This document shows, one piece after another, positions 1 to 10,700 of a stretch of 57,712 nucleotides of DNA. The notes beneath the pieces were generated by a model. The model saw nothing but the letters and a program-made list of their open reading frames with translations, made no database searches and was not told where the DNA came from. How positions within the stretch are numbered: the stretch's first letter is position 1; every line of letters begins with the position of its first letter. The stretch comes from Bacteroidia bacterium (GTDB taxonomy: Bacteria; Bacteroidota; Bacteroidia; CAILMK01; JBBDIG01), in the NCBI GenBank assembly GCA_040880525.1, contig JBBDIG010000060.1, positions 1 through 57,712 on the forward strand. The letters run 5' to 3'. The position numbers were made by a program, and so were the translations under genes.

Positions 1-307
1 CCAAAACGAATTAAATCAGCACTTTAGAATTGCGATCTAAAAGCCTATACCTAAATCTTATTTTCATTTATTTAAATTTTAGTAAAACTAAAAAATATTT
101 CAAATCCTCTTTTAGCGGTCGTAAAACCCCATACTCATAAGATATTATTAAGGTTGTACCAAAAGTGCTGGGCTACCAGGCTTATTCTGAAAAGAGTTCA
201 AATATTTGCTGCTCCTAAGTATTTAAAAATATCTGCGAAAACCCGTTCACGTTCAATCCGTTCCATCCGCGTTCCCATCATTTAATAAAGAAATTTTTTT
301 AACGAAC
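1..307. other. Intergenic, no gene seen
   Basis: AT-rich stretch downstream of the M32 gene, which is transcribed leftward toward it. No open frame with recognisable content is visible. At about 243-282 there is a short run of near-repeated 9-10 nt units (GTTCAATCC, GTTCCATCC, GCGTTCCCATC). It looks like a small dispersed repeat, but only one copy is present here. Confidence 0.5.
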
Positions 308-1819
308 TTATTTAATACCGTATACTATTCGATATTTCTTGCGCGCATATTCATCGAAATACTTGTAATTTAATGGCTCACCGGTAACTTGCTCGCAAAG
401 CTCTTTGGAGGTAAAAAGGCGGCCATGCGCAAAGATGTTCTTCTTAAGCCACTTCAGGAGGGGCTTGTAGTGCTTATGACGGATATGCTCATCCAGGTCG
501 GGAATGGCTTTTTCGGCAGCGGCATAAAACTGAGCACCGTAAAGGCTGCCGAGAGAATAAGTGGGGAAATAGCCAATGTCGCCATGTGCCCAATGCAGGT
601 CCTGCAAAACTCCCCGGTTATCGTCCGGCACTTCCAGGCCCAGATACTTCTGGTATTTTTCTTTCCAGCCCTGCGGCAGATAGCTTACTTCCATGGCTCC
701 GCTGATCAATTCCTTTTCCAGTTCATAGCGAATAAGAATGTGGAAATGGTAGGTAATTTCATCAGCGGAGGTACGGATAAAGGAAGGACGGACCTGGTTA
801 ATGGCCCTGAAGAAATCGAAGGCACTGATGTCTTTAAGTACTTCAGGAAAATAATTGCTGATGAGTTGGTAGTATCCATTTACAAAAGCCTCCGACCGGC
901 CTACCTGGTTTTCCCACAGCCGCGACTGCGATTCATGGATGCTCAATGAAGCGGCCTCTCCTCCCGGCAGGCCATATTCCTTCAGGCTGAGCCCCTGGCC
1001 ATATAGCCCATGGCCTACTTCATGGATCACGCTGCTGAGGCTTTCCATCAGGTCTTCTTCCTGGATGCGAGTGGTGATGCGCACATCGCGGGGATTCAGG
1101 TCGAGCGAAAAAGGATGAGCAGAAAGGTCGAGGCGGCCACGGCTGAAGTCAAATCCAAATTCACTGGCAATGACGCGGCACAGGTCGAGCTGCTTCTGGC
1201 GGGGGAACACCATCTTTAACGAAGGAGGCGCAGTGGCACGTGCCCCCCTGATCTCATCCAGGAGCTTGCCCAGTTGATGTTTAAGTCCGGTGAAAACCTC
1301 GTCCAATTCCACCACAGTCAGTCCCTTTTCATAGTTGTTCAGCAATGCATCGTAAGGATGATCTTTATAGCCAAGCAACTGCGCCTGTTCGCGTTTCAGT
1401 GCCACAATTTGCTCCAGGTGTGGCTCCAGCAGCCGGAAATTATTTTCCTTTTGAGCATCTACCCAGCCCTGATGGCTTTTGGCTACGGCCTCTGAAAGCC
1501 GCACCACAAATTCGGAAGGCAACCGCTTTTCCTGCTGGTAATCTTCCATTGAGCGCTGCACGTTCATTTGCTGATGGTTGTTCAGTGTATCATCATCGAG
1601 CAGCGAGGCAAGCACATCATAATAGTCCTCTGACACCGCCATTTCATGATGCTGCGCAGCCATCCGGGAGATTTGCCGGGCACGGAATGCATTGGCGGCT
1701 GAAGGCATATTCACCTCCTGGTCCCACTGCATCAGGGCAATGATCTTTTCCAGATCGGCAATTTCCGTTAGCATCTTGCGGTATTTCTCATACCGGTTGT
1801 GGATTGGAGCGGATGTCAT
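308..1819 (-). CDS. M32 family metallocarboxypeptidase (thermostable carboxypeptidase 1 type)
   Basis: This is a zinc (or cobalt) carboxypeptidase that removes C-terminal residues from peptides in the cytoplasm. The 503-residue length is normal for M32. All three family signatures are visible: DVRIT near residues 245-249 (the DXRXT motif), HEVGH at 266-270 (two metal ligands and the general base), and HESQSRLWEN at 295-304 (the third metal ligand, Glu296). There is no signal peptide. The ATG at 1817-1819 fits the family N-terminus. A TAnnTTTG-type -7 box lies about 30 nt upstream in the divergent region shared with the M90 peptidase gene. The function assignment is secure at family level; the physiological substrate is unknown. 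Confidence 0.95.
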   Translation of the reverse strand: MTSAPIHNRYEKYRKMLTEIADLEKIIALMQWDQEVNMPSAANAFRARQISRMAAQHHEMAVSEDYYDVLASLLDDDTLNNHQQMNVQRSMEDYQQEKRLPSEFVVRLSEAVAKSHQGWVDAQKENNFRLLEPHLEQIVALKREQAQLLGYKDHPYDALLNNYEKGLTVVELDEVFTGLKHQLGKLLDEIRGARATAPPSLKMVFPRQKQLDLCRVIASEFGFDFSRGRLDLSAHPFSLDLNPRDVRITTRIQEEDLMESLSSVIHEVGHGLYGQGLSLKEYGLPGGEAASLSIHESQSRLWENQVGRSEAFVNGYYQLISNYFPEVLKDISAFDFFRAINQVRPSFIRTSADEITYHFHILIRYELEKELISGAMEVSYLPQGWKEKYQKYLGLEVPDDNRGVLQDLHWAHGDIGYFPTYSLGSLYGAQFYAAAEKAIPDLDEHIRHKHYKPLLKWLKKNIFAHGRLFTSKELCEQVTGEPLNYKYFDEYARKKYRIVYGIK

Positions 1820-1850
1820 AGCAATGTTTTGAGGTTCAGTTGAAAATTTT

Positions 1851-1858
1851 CAAATATA
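1851..1858 (-). promoter_or_regulatory. Putative -7 promoter box for the M32 gene
   Basis: On the minus strand this reads TATATTTG, an exact match to the Bacteroidota primary sigma factor -7 consensus TAnnTTTG. It lies 32 nt upstream of the carboxypeptidase start codon. A clear -33 TTTG was not found, so this is a motif-based inference. Confidence 0.45.
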
Positions 1859-1900
1859 AAGAGGAACTAAATCAGAAGTTTAAACTGCATTTTTGCGAAC

Positions 1901-2788
1901 ATGCCAAAACAGACAGAATCCATTCCTTATGATTCCTTGCCGGATACCCTGCGGGCGCTGATTGATCACCTCATTCAGCGACCAAGTCAACAGCCGGAAG
2001 ATGAATTTTCCACGGCATTTCTTGCAGGCGCACTGATCGCTATTTTCGTAATTGCCGGCATCATAATTTTCATGTATTCGGTTCATTTGGTAGAAGGTCA
2101 AATTGCTTTCCATGCAAAGTTGAAGGAGCGGGAGCGGCAGGTATTAAAAGAATACTTCCGCTATTATCATACGCTGTCAATGGAAAGCCGGATACTTTTT
2201 GAGAAGCGGCTGGCCATGTTTATGTCACTGAAAAAATTCCGGTCGAAGCAGGGATTTGCCAATCCGCTGGAGGCAAGGGTGCTTGTTTCCGCTGTGGCAA
2301 TTCAGCTTTCTATGGGACTGCCTAAATTCACGTTGCCGCACTTCAGGAATATTTTTATTTTTCCCGAAGCGTATTATTCACACATCACGGAGCGCTACCA
2401 CAAAGGGGAGGTAAACCTGAACGGACGAATCGTTATCTCATGGAAAGATTTCATTTTAGGAATGAAACATCCTGAAGATGGCCTGCACGTGGGGATTCAT
2501 GAATTTGCTCATGCTTTTTATTTTGAAAATTATATTGACAATGATGATTATTTATTTATAGATGATGTGGCGTTTAAAAGATACTTCGCGCTGGCAACAG
2601 GGGAAATTGATAAAATAAAGAAAAAATTACCCAGCTTCATTCGCGAATATGCTGCGACCAATGAACAGGAGTTTTTTGCCGTTACTACCGAGCATTTTTT
2701 CGAGCAACCGGCAGATATGAAGATGAAATTACCTGAACTGTATGATGCACTTGCCCAGGTGTGGAACCAGGATCCTGCGGCTTATTGA
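1901..2788 (+). CDS. M90-family (MtfA-like) zinc-dependent peptidase, membrane-anchored
   Basis: A 295-residue protein with an N-terminal hydrophobic segment at about residues 38-60, then a soluble domain carrying HEFAH at 200-204 inside the GIHEFAHAFYFENY context typical of the MtfA/M90 family. E. coli MtfA is a cytosolic aminopeptidase-like enzyme that interacts with the regulator Mlc. Many Bacteroidota homologues carry an added N-terminal transmembrane helix, as here, and have no known partner. The gene is divergent from the M32 carboxypeptidase gene, and the two share an 81-nt promoter region. Metalloprotease family assignment is firm; its substrate and role are unknown. Confidence 0.85.
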   Translation: MPKQTESIPYDSLPDTLRALIDHLIQRPSQQPEDEFSTAFLAGALIAIFVIAGIIIFMYSVHLVEGQIAFHAKLKERERQVLKEYFRYYHTLSMESRILFEKRLAMFMSLKKFRSKQGFANPLEARVLVSAVAIQLSMGLPKFTLPHFRNIFIFPEAYYSHITERYHKGEVNLNGRIVISWKDFILGMKHPEDGLHVGIHEFAHAFYFENYIDNDDYLFIDDVAFKRYFALATGEIDKIKKKLPSFIREYAATNEQEFFAVTTEHFFEQPADMKMKLPELYDALAQVWNQDPAAY

Positions 2789-2944
2789 TAATATTTGAAT
2801 TTATTTTGAAATTTGCAACAGACAAAGAATAAAAGAGCGCGTCTTTACATCACTCGCTATTGCAAATGCCGTTGGATACAAAATCAAAAGGAATATTTAA
2901 CATTAAATATTAAAAAGTATAAACGAATAAAACGGTTTTGATTA

Positions 2945-3516
2945 ATGGAAAAATTTAAAAATAAATACCGCATTCCTTCAGCCCGCGCCCAGTGGTGGGA
3001 TTATGGATGGAACGGTGCGTATTTCATTACGATTTGCACCAAAGACCGGGAATGGCTTTTTGGGGAAATTATAGACGGGAATATGAATTTTTTTACCAAC
3101 GGCCATTTTGCCCATGCCTGTTGGCAGGAAATCGCCAATCAATTTTCATTTGCGGATTTGGGCGATTTTATCGTCATGCCTAACCATGTACATGGTTTTT
3201 CATTATTGACAAACCGAATGGTGGACGTGATTCCGTAGAGACGCGATTAATCGCGTCTCTACGGTCGCAATCGCCACAACCAGGCGGTTTTGTCGGGAAT
3301 AAAAATCCAATGTTTCACGAAAATATTTCGCGTATTGTCCGATGGTACAAGGGACGTTGTTCGTTTGAAATGCGGAAAACCTGTCCCGATTTTGCCTGGC
3401 AATCCCGTTTCCATGACCGAATCATCCGAAACGATGAGGAATACCAGCGCATTTCAGATTACATCATCACCAATCCCCAATATTGGGATTGGGATAAATT
3501 CAATTCGGATAAATGA
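2945..3516 (+). pseudogene. REP-associated tyrosine transposase (RAYT, Y1/IS200-like), frameshifted
   Basis: The first frame (2945-3238) encodes the N-terminal half with the HUH motif MPNHVHG at the end of the metal-binding strand. The second frame encodes the C-terminal half with the Tyr-bearing helix (SDYIITNP). Joining them needs one base at the T5 run 3196-3200: with six T the frame continues as IIDKPNGG..., as in intact homologues. In the restored frame the 32-nt palindrome at 3233-3264 is read through as VETRLIASLR, so the REP element sits inside the transposase coding sequence. The protein would be about 190 residues, normal for RAYTs. It may be a pseudogene, a sequencing error at a homopolymer, or a programmed shift; a pseudogene or error is most likely. 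Confidence 0.8.
3233..3264. repeat. REP-like perfect palindrome (32 nt) inside the RAYT gene
   Basis: A perfect 32-nt palindrome with half-site CCGTAGAGACGCGATT followed by its exact reverse complement. The outer GTAGAG...CTCTAC ends match those of the 28-nt palindrome at 36124-36151, so both belong to one family. Its position inside a RAYT gene fits the idea that RAYTs mobilise REP hairpins. Confidence 0.85.
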
Positions 3517-3547
3517 AAAAATTAAATCCTTATAAAGAATTAAAATA

Positions 3548-4294
3548 ATGAAACAAGCAACAATTTATATTATATTTTTATTCGCGCTAAGTGGTTGCGG
3601 ATTGGCGTATCGTGTTATTCTTGGAATAGATACAACACTCACCTGGAAATCAAAGCAGGAAATTGAAAAAGACTTTGACAAGCAGAATATACCTGCGGGA
3701 TCCAGGTATATTTTGGATACCGCAACTTACGCGAATGCCATTAAATCTGAATTTAGAATAGAATTAAAAAAGATGACTGATGATACTGTAACATTTGATT
3801 CTGTTCAGGCAAAATTGCTCAAAACGGTGGCGAAGGATGATTTGCAGCCTGTGCAGGTAAGGTATTTCGATAATTCGTTGCAACAAATATTTAAGCAGGT
3901 AAACTGCTACATTCGGGTAATTCCGATGAGTTGGAACGTTGACAATAGTTTCGACACTTTTCCACCTCGAATTTCTATGCCTGCATTGAACCACCGGCCC
4001 AAACCGCTGGACTACTTTCTACCGCATCTCCTGACGCTGGAAGGAGAACCGGTTACTCAGGAAAATTTGGAAACGGCAGATTACTATGTACTAATTTTTT
4101 GGAATTCATTTATGAAAAGGCCTTCAAAAAAGCTGATCAGGACGGTGAAAAGTAATATAGCAAAGAATCCTGATCGTAAAATCGTGATTTTGTACGTGAA
4201 TAACTATAACGCTGAAATTTGGGACAAACTGGATCCTTCCCAAAAAGCATTGTACAAGGAATACCTTGAATCGGGAAATGAGATACATCGGTGA
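3548..4294 (+). CDS. Uncharacterised lipoprotein
   Basis: A 248-residue protein starting with a lipoprotein signal peptide (MKQATIYIIFLFALSGC; lipobox LSGC, acylated Cys at about 17). The C-terminal third (DYYVLIFWNSF, then RKIVILYVNN) has a strand-helix-strand pattern reminiscent of a thioredoxin fold but lacks a CxxC motif, so no redox role can be claimed. The middle region mentions no known domain. It begins 31 nt after the RAYT remnant and precedes the beta-barrel receptor gene by 79 nt in the same direction, but nothing else links them. Function unknown. Confidence 0.75.
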   Translation: MKQATIYIIFLFALSGCGLAYRVILGIDTTLTWKSKQEIEKDFDKQNIPAGSRYILDTATYANAIKSEFRIELKKMTDDTVTFDSVQAKLLKTVAKDDLQPVQVRYFDNSLQQIFKQVNCYIRVIPMSWNVDNSFDTFPPRISMPALNHRPKPLDYFLPHLLTLEGEPVTQENLETADYYVLIFWNSFMKRPSKKLIRTVKSNIAKNPDRKIVILYVNNYNAEIWDKLDPSQKALYKEYLESGNEIHR

Positions 4295-4373
4295 CTAGGA
4301 AGAAATCCCTTTTAACAATATACATGGCGCAAAAACGTATGAGATATTGTTTTTAGCCTATTAACTTCCCCCG

Positions 4374-7160
4374 ATGAAAATTTTAATTGCCCCGCTATAT
4401 ATCCTCCTGTTGCTCCCAATGGCGCTTATTGCGCAAAATGATGTTGGGCGCGTAACCGGATTTTTGAAAGATTCTGCAACCCATGTCCCTGTTGATGTGG
4501 CCACTATTGCCGTATTTGCCGTTGCAGATTCCTCGGTTGTTAATTTCGGGTTGACCGACAAAGACGGAGGTTTCGAACTCTCACGGCTACCGTTGAACCT
4601 GGACCTGCGGCTCCTCGTATCGCATGTATTGTATGGCAAGTCTACTTACGATTTTATCCTTACGGAAACCAATCCGGTCAAGGATTTCGACACGCTTTTC
4701 CTGGCGGAGGGCGTGATGCATTTAAAGGCAGCCGAAATAGTATGGGAGCAGCCACCTATAACGGTGAGAAACGATACGTTGGAATTCAACGCTGCTTCAT
4801 TTAAGACCCGGCCCGGCTCAATGGTGGAGGAGCTTTTAAAGCGGCTTCCAGGCGTGGAGGTAAACCGTGACGGGCAAATCATTGCCAATGGAAAGGTGGT
4901 GACCAAAATAATGCTTGATGGAAAGGATTTCTTTGGGAGCGATCCTGTAACAGTGATGAAGAACCTGCCAAGTATGATCATTGACAAAGTGCAGATTACG
5001 GATGAGAAAGATGATTTTGGTGAGGTAACGGAAGAGAATAATGCGGTGATCAACCTAACGGTGAGAGCGGGTTCAAAAAAGGGACAATTCGGGAAAGTAT
5101 TTGGGGGCTACGGCACAGACCAACGGTATGAAGGTGGGCTGTTATGGAATTTTTTCAGGGACACCACCCAGATCAGCATCATCGGGTACGCAAATAACCT
5201 GAGCGAGGCCAGCTTTTCCATGACGGACCTCACCCAGCTTGGCGGTTTTGACCGCGGGCAACGCATATTTTATTCTTACGATGATGGCTCTTATGGCATC
5301 AATGGATTCAGGCTTGGCGGTGGCAGGGGAGTAACGGAATCATCAGGGGGCGGCATCAACGTTAACCATGACTTGCCTAAGAAGCTATCACTCAACCTCT
5401 CGTATTTCATTGGCTATAGCAATTCGCAGTTTGAAATGCAGAGCGACAGGGAAAACTATCTTGCCGATTCTACACTGATGACTTCGCAGTATACGCTCGC
5501 AAACCCTACCTCGCTGAACCATAACGGGCAGGCGCAGATTGTCTGGACGCCTGACACGATTAACCGGTTTGAAATCAGGCCCAATCTCAGGTTGAGCACG
5601 GGGATAGAGGATCATATAACCGACACCCGCAATTCCTATCTGCAATCCACCGATACCAATGTTGTTCGCAACAGCTATAATGATGAGGATAACAGTTGGA
5701 GTGGGTCCATAAGGGCAATATACAGGCGAAGGGTAAAGGAAAAATATTCGTTTAGCTTCAGTTCTTTTGCCAGCAGATATGAGGCTGAAGCTGACGGGAC
5801 AAACCTGATAGAAGAAGGGCTGCTGGCGTTCCCATTAGGTTTTGATGAACAGTTTCAAACCAGAACAAACACAAGCAGGAGACTGGGCACCACCAACTCC
5901 ATTTATTTTAGCAAAGACCTGAAAAAAGATTGGGAGGCTGGCGTGAGGGCCAGCCACGAATGGTCAACAAATGACCGGAGAATTTTCACCCTCGGGTATG
6001 ATAGTATCACTGATGAAAACCCGGTGTTGCTGGAGCAATTCAGCACCGACTTTACTGAAGACCGGAACGAAATGAAACTTACCCCTTTTGTGGGCAAAAA
6101 GTTTGGCGATTGGCAGGTACAGCTTCAACCGGAGTTGCGTTCTCAAACACTGCATACCGCCATCCAAAATTCTGATAGTTCCGGCATTCATCGTGAAAAA
6201 ACCTTTTTTAATCCAGGGCTACAGGTTCACCGTAGGGGCGCAGGATTTTATTTCAGGGCGAATTATGATTACAATTATCGGTTCCCACGTTCCAATGAAC
6301 TTATTGGCGCGGCCGATAATAGGAATCCAAACTACTTGCGACTGGGAAACCCATCCCTGGCTGGTTATTTCATCCACAGTTTTAATATGTATCTCAATAA
6401 AACCACAAAGAGCAAAATCAGCCTTTACTTCAGTGCCAATCTTGGATTAAATCAGGGTGATATAATCAGCAGTACCCGCTACACTTCAGAAGGCGTTCAG
6501 ATATTATCATACGTAAATACTGAGAAAAAGGGCCAGAATGGATATACGTATGGGAATATTCGCAAGTCGTTTAAAATTAAGAAGGAGTGGGAGCTGATAC
6601 CTGTGATTAGCTTCAATGCATCCTTTAACAACGGCTACAGGAGCATTAATCAGCGCGTGCTTTCAAGTCAAAACTATAACCTCCGGCCCGGTCTTTCGCT
6701 GGGAATCGTAAACCCTGATAAAATAGACCTGCGGCTGGCTTACAACAGGGTTACTGCATTTTCGCAAACAGCCGAGGTCACTACCGGCTTCAACTCCTCC
6801 AGCCGGCACAGTGCGCAGGCTGACGCGTGGGTAGCCATTACCAAAAGATGGTGGTTCGAGAGCAAATTGTCGGTAGTATACCAGCCATTGCACGATGCAG
6901 CATTCAGCCTGGAAGATTCCTACAAACTCTGGAGTCTTTCCATCACCCGCACTTTCTTCAAGAACAACCAGGCGCAGCTAAGGCTGAGTGTATATGATGT
7001 ATTGCTTCAAAACAGGAACCTTGAACAGGAAGTAGGCCCCAACTATGTGGAGTATAGCAGCAACAACGCGGTGACGCGCTATGCAATGCTCTCATTCGTT
7101 TACAATCTTCATAAGTTCAAGACCACAGGCCGCACCAAGCGCGGGTTTGAATTTTGGTAA
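4374..7160 (+). CDS. Outer-membrane beta-barrel protein with carboxypeptidase-like regulatory domain (TonB-dependent receptor-like)
   Basis: A 928-residue exported protein. Residues 1-21 form a signal peptide (cleavage near ALIAQ). Residues about 25-110 look like a CarboxypepD_reg/CNA-B-type beta-sandwich (GRVTGFLKDSATHVPVDVATI). Residues about 120-230 resemble a plug domain (RPGSMVEELLKRLPGVEVNRDG...VMKNLPSMIIDKVQI). The rest is an aromatic-rich alternating pattern typical of an outer-membrane barrel (OMP_b-brl_3 family). It ends in Trp, as expected for a barrel terminal strand (RGFEFW). No SusD partner lies next to it, so the ligand cannot be guessed. It may be a TonB-dependent transporter or a related receptor. 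Confidence 0.85.
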   Translation: MKILIAPLYILLLLPMALIAQNDVGRVTGFLKDSATHVPVDVATIAVFAVADSSVVNFGLTDKDGGFELSRLPLNLDLRLLVSHVLYGKSTYDFILTETNPVKDFDTLFLAEGVMHLKAAEIVWEQPPITVRNDTLEFNAASFKTRPGSMVEELLKRLPGVEVNRDGQIIANGKVVTKIMLDGKDFFGSDPVTVMKNLPSMIIDKVQITDEKDDFGEVTEENNAVINLTVRAGSKKGQFGKVFGGYGTDQRYEGGLLWNFFRDTTQISIIGYANNLSEASFSMTDLTQLGGFDRGQRIFYSYDDGSYGINGFRLGGGRGVTESSGGGINVNHDLPKKLSLNLSYFIGYSNSQFEMQSDRENYLADSTLMTSQYTLANPTSLNHNGQAQIVWTPDTINRFEIRPNLRLSTGIEDHITDTRNSYLQSTDTNVVRNSYNDEDNSWSGSIRAIYRRRVKEKYSFSFSSFASRYEAEADGTNLIEEGLLAFPLGFDEQFQTRTNTSRRLGTTNSIYFSKDLKKDWEAGVRASHEWSTNDRRIFTLGYDSITDENPVLLEQFSTDFTEDRNEMKLTPFVGKKFGDWQVQLQPELRSQTLHTAIQNSDSSGIHREKTFFNPGLQVHRRGAGFYFRANYDYNYRFPRSNELIGAADNRNPNYLRLGNPSLAGYFIHSFNMYLNKTTKSKISLYFSANLGLNQGDIISSTRYTSEGVQILSYVNTEKKGQNGYTYGNIRKSFKIKKEWELIPVISFNASFNNGYRSINQRVLSSQNYNLRPGLSLGIVNPDKIDLRLAYNRVTAFSQTAEVTTGFNSSSRHSAQADAWVAITKRWWFESKLSVVYQPLHDAAFSLEDSYKLWSLSITRTFFKNNQAQLRLSVYDVLLQNRNLEQEVGPNYVEYSSNNAVTRYAMLSFVYNLHKFKTTGRTKRGFEFW

Positions 7161-7773
7161 ATAACAATAATTCTAACTCTTTTTATTTGTCTTTTCGATA
7201 GAGGAAGGAATTGCGGGTTGTCCGTTATTTGCATGATAATTTTCTGTTAACTGAAATGTAAATACACAAACTATATTTAATAAAACTATCATTTTTTACA
7301 ATAAATAATATTTATTAACGGGGGTCGTTGTTTCATAATTTTTAATATTATTGGTTGATAATAAATCCTTTAATCATTTATCATGGTGGACTTAGAACAC
7401 TAATAATATAGCTAAAAAAATATATAAAAACGGCATCCGAATAAGCCCTGAACAGGCACTGTCAGAAAGATAGAGAATAATTTGTATCAATACCAGACTG
7501 TGGAAGTTTTGGTTGTCCCGGGCACTTTCTGGGATAAAGTGAGGATTATCAATTTACTCCAAAATGAGGCTTGGCTGGATGGGATCTTGATTAATTTGTA
7601 TTTTTCAAAGAAATCAAAAATATTGTAATAATATCTAAACACTTGCCAATGATATGCTGTTTCTTTGCCTTAGATGATGTTAACTCCTTACATAACTACA
7701 TCATTGAAAAGGCCAGGCAAACCACTTGATGGAATCAGAAGCATTTTTTTACACCATTTAAATACTTTTCATT
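7161..7773. other. Long AT-rich intergenic region, no gene seen
   Basis: About 610 nt between the beta-barrel gene and the FG-GAP adhesin gene. It is strongly AT-rich with no credible open frame on either strand. It presumably carries the promoter and leader of the large adhesin gene, but no exact TAnnTTTG box was found. No strong terminator hairpin is visible after the upstream gene. Confidence 0.5.
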
Positions 7774-10700
7774 ATGAAACAACTAGCCAAAAAGCGATCG
7801 TATGAACACTTTCCAAATCGGTCGTTTCTTCATTTTTTCAACAGGTGTTCAGCCTGGCCCGTGTGGAGCGGCATTCTCCTCGTCTTATTATTCCTGTTTC
7901 CGGTCAGTTCGGAAGCATCCCATTTTAAGGGTGGGCAGATCACTTATGAATATCTGACAAGCGGACCCAATGCCGGATGCTACGCGGTGGAAGTCCGCAG
8001 CTATTGGAGGTCGGGACTTAATGACCAATTTGGCTCTCTGTCCTACTCAGGTTCTCCTAGCACTACTGGGTTAGCATTCATTAGCAGAACATTACTGGCA
8101 GATGGAATTACTCGTGAAGTAATTCAACGCGATACTGCCTGCTGGGGTTCCAGCGGTCTTTATACGATTACGACAACTACCGGCTGCTGCCGCTATTCAG
8201 GTAGCGATGTTCCTCAGTCTCCCCAAAATTTCAGCTCTAATGATGATTATCGCTTGCAGGCAGCGGTGAACCATGTGGTCGGCAATGGAAATTCATCACC
8301 CGAATTTTTTGATATACCCATCTTCACGTTCGTAGAGAACAATCCCGTTAACCTGAATTTCAACTTTGTGGATGCTGAAGGAGATGATCAAAGATTATCA
8401 TTAACAACACCTTTTGATGTTCCCACAGCCAATTCAGATGCGCTGAATAACCATACAGGATCTCCCGGGATTTTACAGGCATCCGGTACTACTTTTCAGT
8501 GGAATGAACCTGATGATCAAGGTGTGTACGTTTTCTCAGTGTTAGTGGAAGACACGCAGGGAGGATCACCCACCGGTGCTTTTGTGCAGAGAGATTTTAC
8601 ATTGCTGGTGGTGCCAACCGGGGCCAATAACGCTCCGCAACTCACCCCTTGCTCTACTCAAACCATTAACGAGGGACAAACAGCCACATTCAGCCCTAGT
8701 GCCACTGACCCTGACGGAGGTGATGTAGTTACCCTTCAGGCGAATGGCGTTCCTTTAACTATGGGAGGCACTTTCTCACAAACTTCAGGAAATCCGGCAA
8801 CCGGTTCTTTCTCCTGGACAACAGGAAGTGGTGATGCAGGTTCGTACATTATGCAGTTTGTGGCTACCGATAATGGTTCACCACAGCTCTCTGATGTACA
8901 GAATTGCCAGATTGTGGTAAATACGGCTGCAGCACCACCGCCACCACCACCAGCAGTTGTAGGAGGAGATAGTCTCTGTCAAAAGATTTTACCGAGTGAT
9001 GGTGAAGGCAGCGATCGGTTTGGAAAAGCCGTAGCTATCAATGGTCCGGAAGCTATCGTAGGTTCTCATCGCCATCAGGATAATGGAAGAGGTTCAGGCG
9101 CTGCTTATGTTTTCACCAATATGGGAGGAACCTGGATGGAAGAGGGTGAACTTTTGGCCAGCGATGGTGATGCCGGTGATCAGTTCGGGTCTGCTGTTGA
9201 CATTTCTGGCGACTACGCCATTGTAGGTGCCCATTATGACGACAAACCTGCCGGATTTGCATCGGGCTCGGCCTACATTTTCCACAGAAGCGGTGGCGTA
9301 TGGTCCCAACAAGCGAAACTGGTATCCAGCGATATTCATATTGCCGACTTTTTTGGATTCAGCGTTGCTATCTGCGACAGCTATGCTGTAATAGGAGCAT
9401 TGGGAGATGATGACCTGGGTGGAGCGTCAGGATCAGTATATGTTTTCAAGAGATCTGGTGCTGTCTGGACCCAGGTTGCCAAATTAAACGCCAGCGATGG
9501 TAATGGAAATGATTATTTCGGTTTTGATGTGGATATTGATATGGCTTGCGATGACATTATTGTTGGCGCCCACCGCAACAGCGATGATGGTACTCATTCG
9601 GGCTCAGCCTATATCTTCAATCGCACAGGTGCTTCATGGAGCCAGACCGCTCATCTCAAAGCCTCGGATGCGGCTGCACGGGATTCTTTCGGATTCTCTG
9701 TAGATATTATATGATGGCCACGCCATCATAGGAGCGCCCGGAGATGATGATAGTGGCTCCAACTCCGGATCAGCATACATTTTTGAAAACACTGGCGGTA
9801 CCTGGACAGAAGCAGACAAGCTTGTTGCTTCTGACGGTGAAGCGCATGACTTATTTGGCTGGTCAGTAGGCATTACAAACGGCATTGCCAATGTAGGCGC
9901 CTGGGGCGAAGATGAAGAAGGTACAGAAGCAGGTGCTAGCTATGTTTATCTGAACAGTGGAGGAAGCTGGTTCGAAAGCCGCAAACTTATTCCTGCGGAA
10001 CTAGAGGCTTATGACCACTTCGGATATAGTTCAGGAGTATCTGGTGATTTTGCCATTATAGGCGCTAAAGGAGACGATGATATCGGTTCTTTCGGAGGTG
10101 CTGCTTATATCTGTCTGCTTACAGAGCCTAAAGATACACTGTTCGCTTCTGATGCAGAATCAACTGACCGCCTGGGCTTCTCCAGCGATATAAAGGGCAC
10201 TTATGCCATTGCCGGCACTCCTAATGAGAGCGATACCGGTGCTGCGTATGTATATCACAAAATGGGAAGTGATTGGCCACAACAGGCCAAACTAACGGCT
10301 TCTGACGGAGACATGAACGATAATTTCGGATGGTCAACAGGAATTACAGACAACTATGCAATTGTCGGGGCACCGAACAATACAGATGCAGGTTTTGCAA
10401 CCGGTGCAGCTTATATTTTTGAACGCACCGGAAGCACCTGGACAGAACTGGCCAAGTTGCTTGCCCCAACTTCAAAAGGCGGAGATTTCTTCGGATACTC
10501 AGTGGCCATAGCGGATGAGTATGCCGTGGTAGGCGCATTGGGCAATGATGATGAAGGAACACAAGCAGGGGCAGCCTACGTGTATATGCGTTCGGGCTCT
10601 GTATGGACTTTGGTTGATACGCTTTATGCCACTGATCCCGATGTTAATGATTACTTCGGATTCAGCGTGGATATAGATGAAGACGGTGAGAACATTATTG

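Noticed and set aside
389-949. 186-codon plus-strand frame over the M32 gene
   Set aside because: It is a shadow of the carboxypeptidase gene on the other strand with no domain content of its own.
9700-9716. Programmed ribosomal frameshift in the FG-GAP gene
   Set aside because: No slippery heptamer or downstream pseudoknot is evident at the break, so mutation or sequencing error is more likely.
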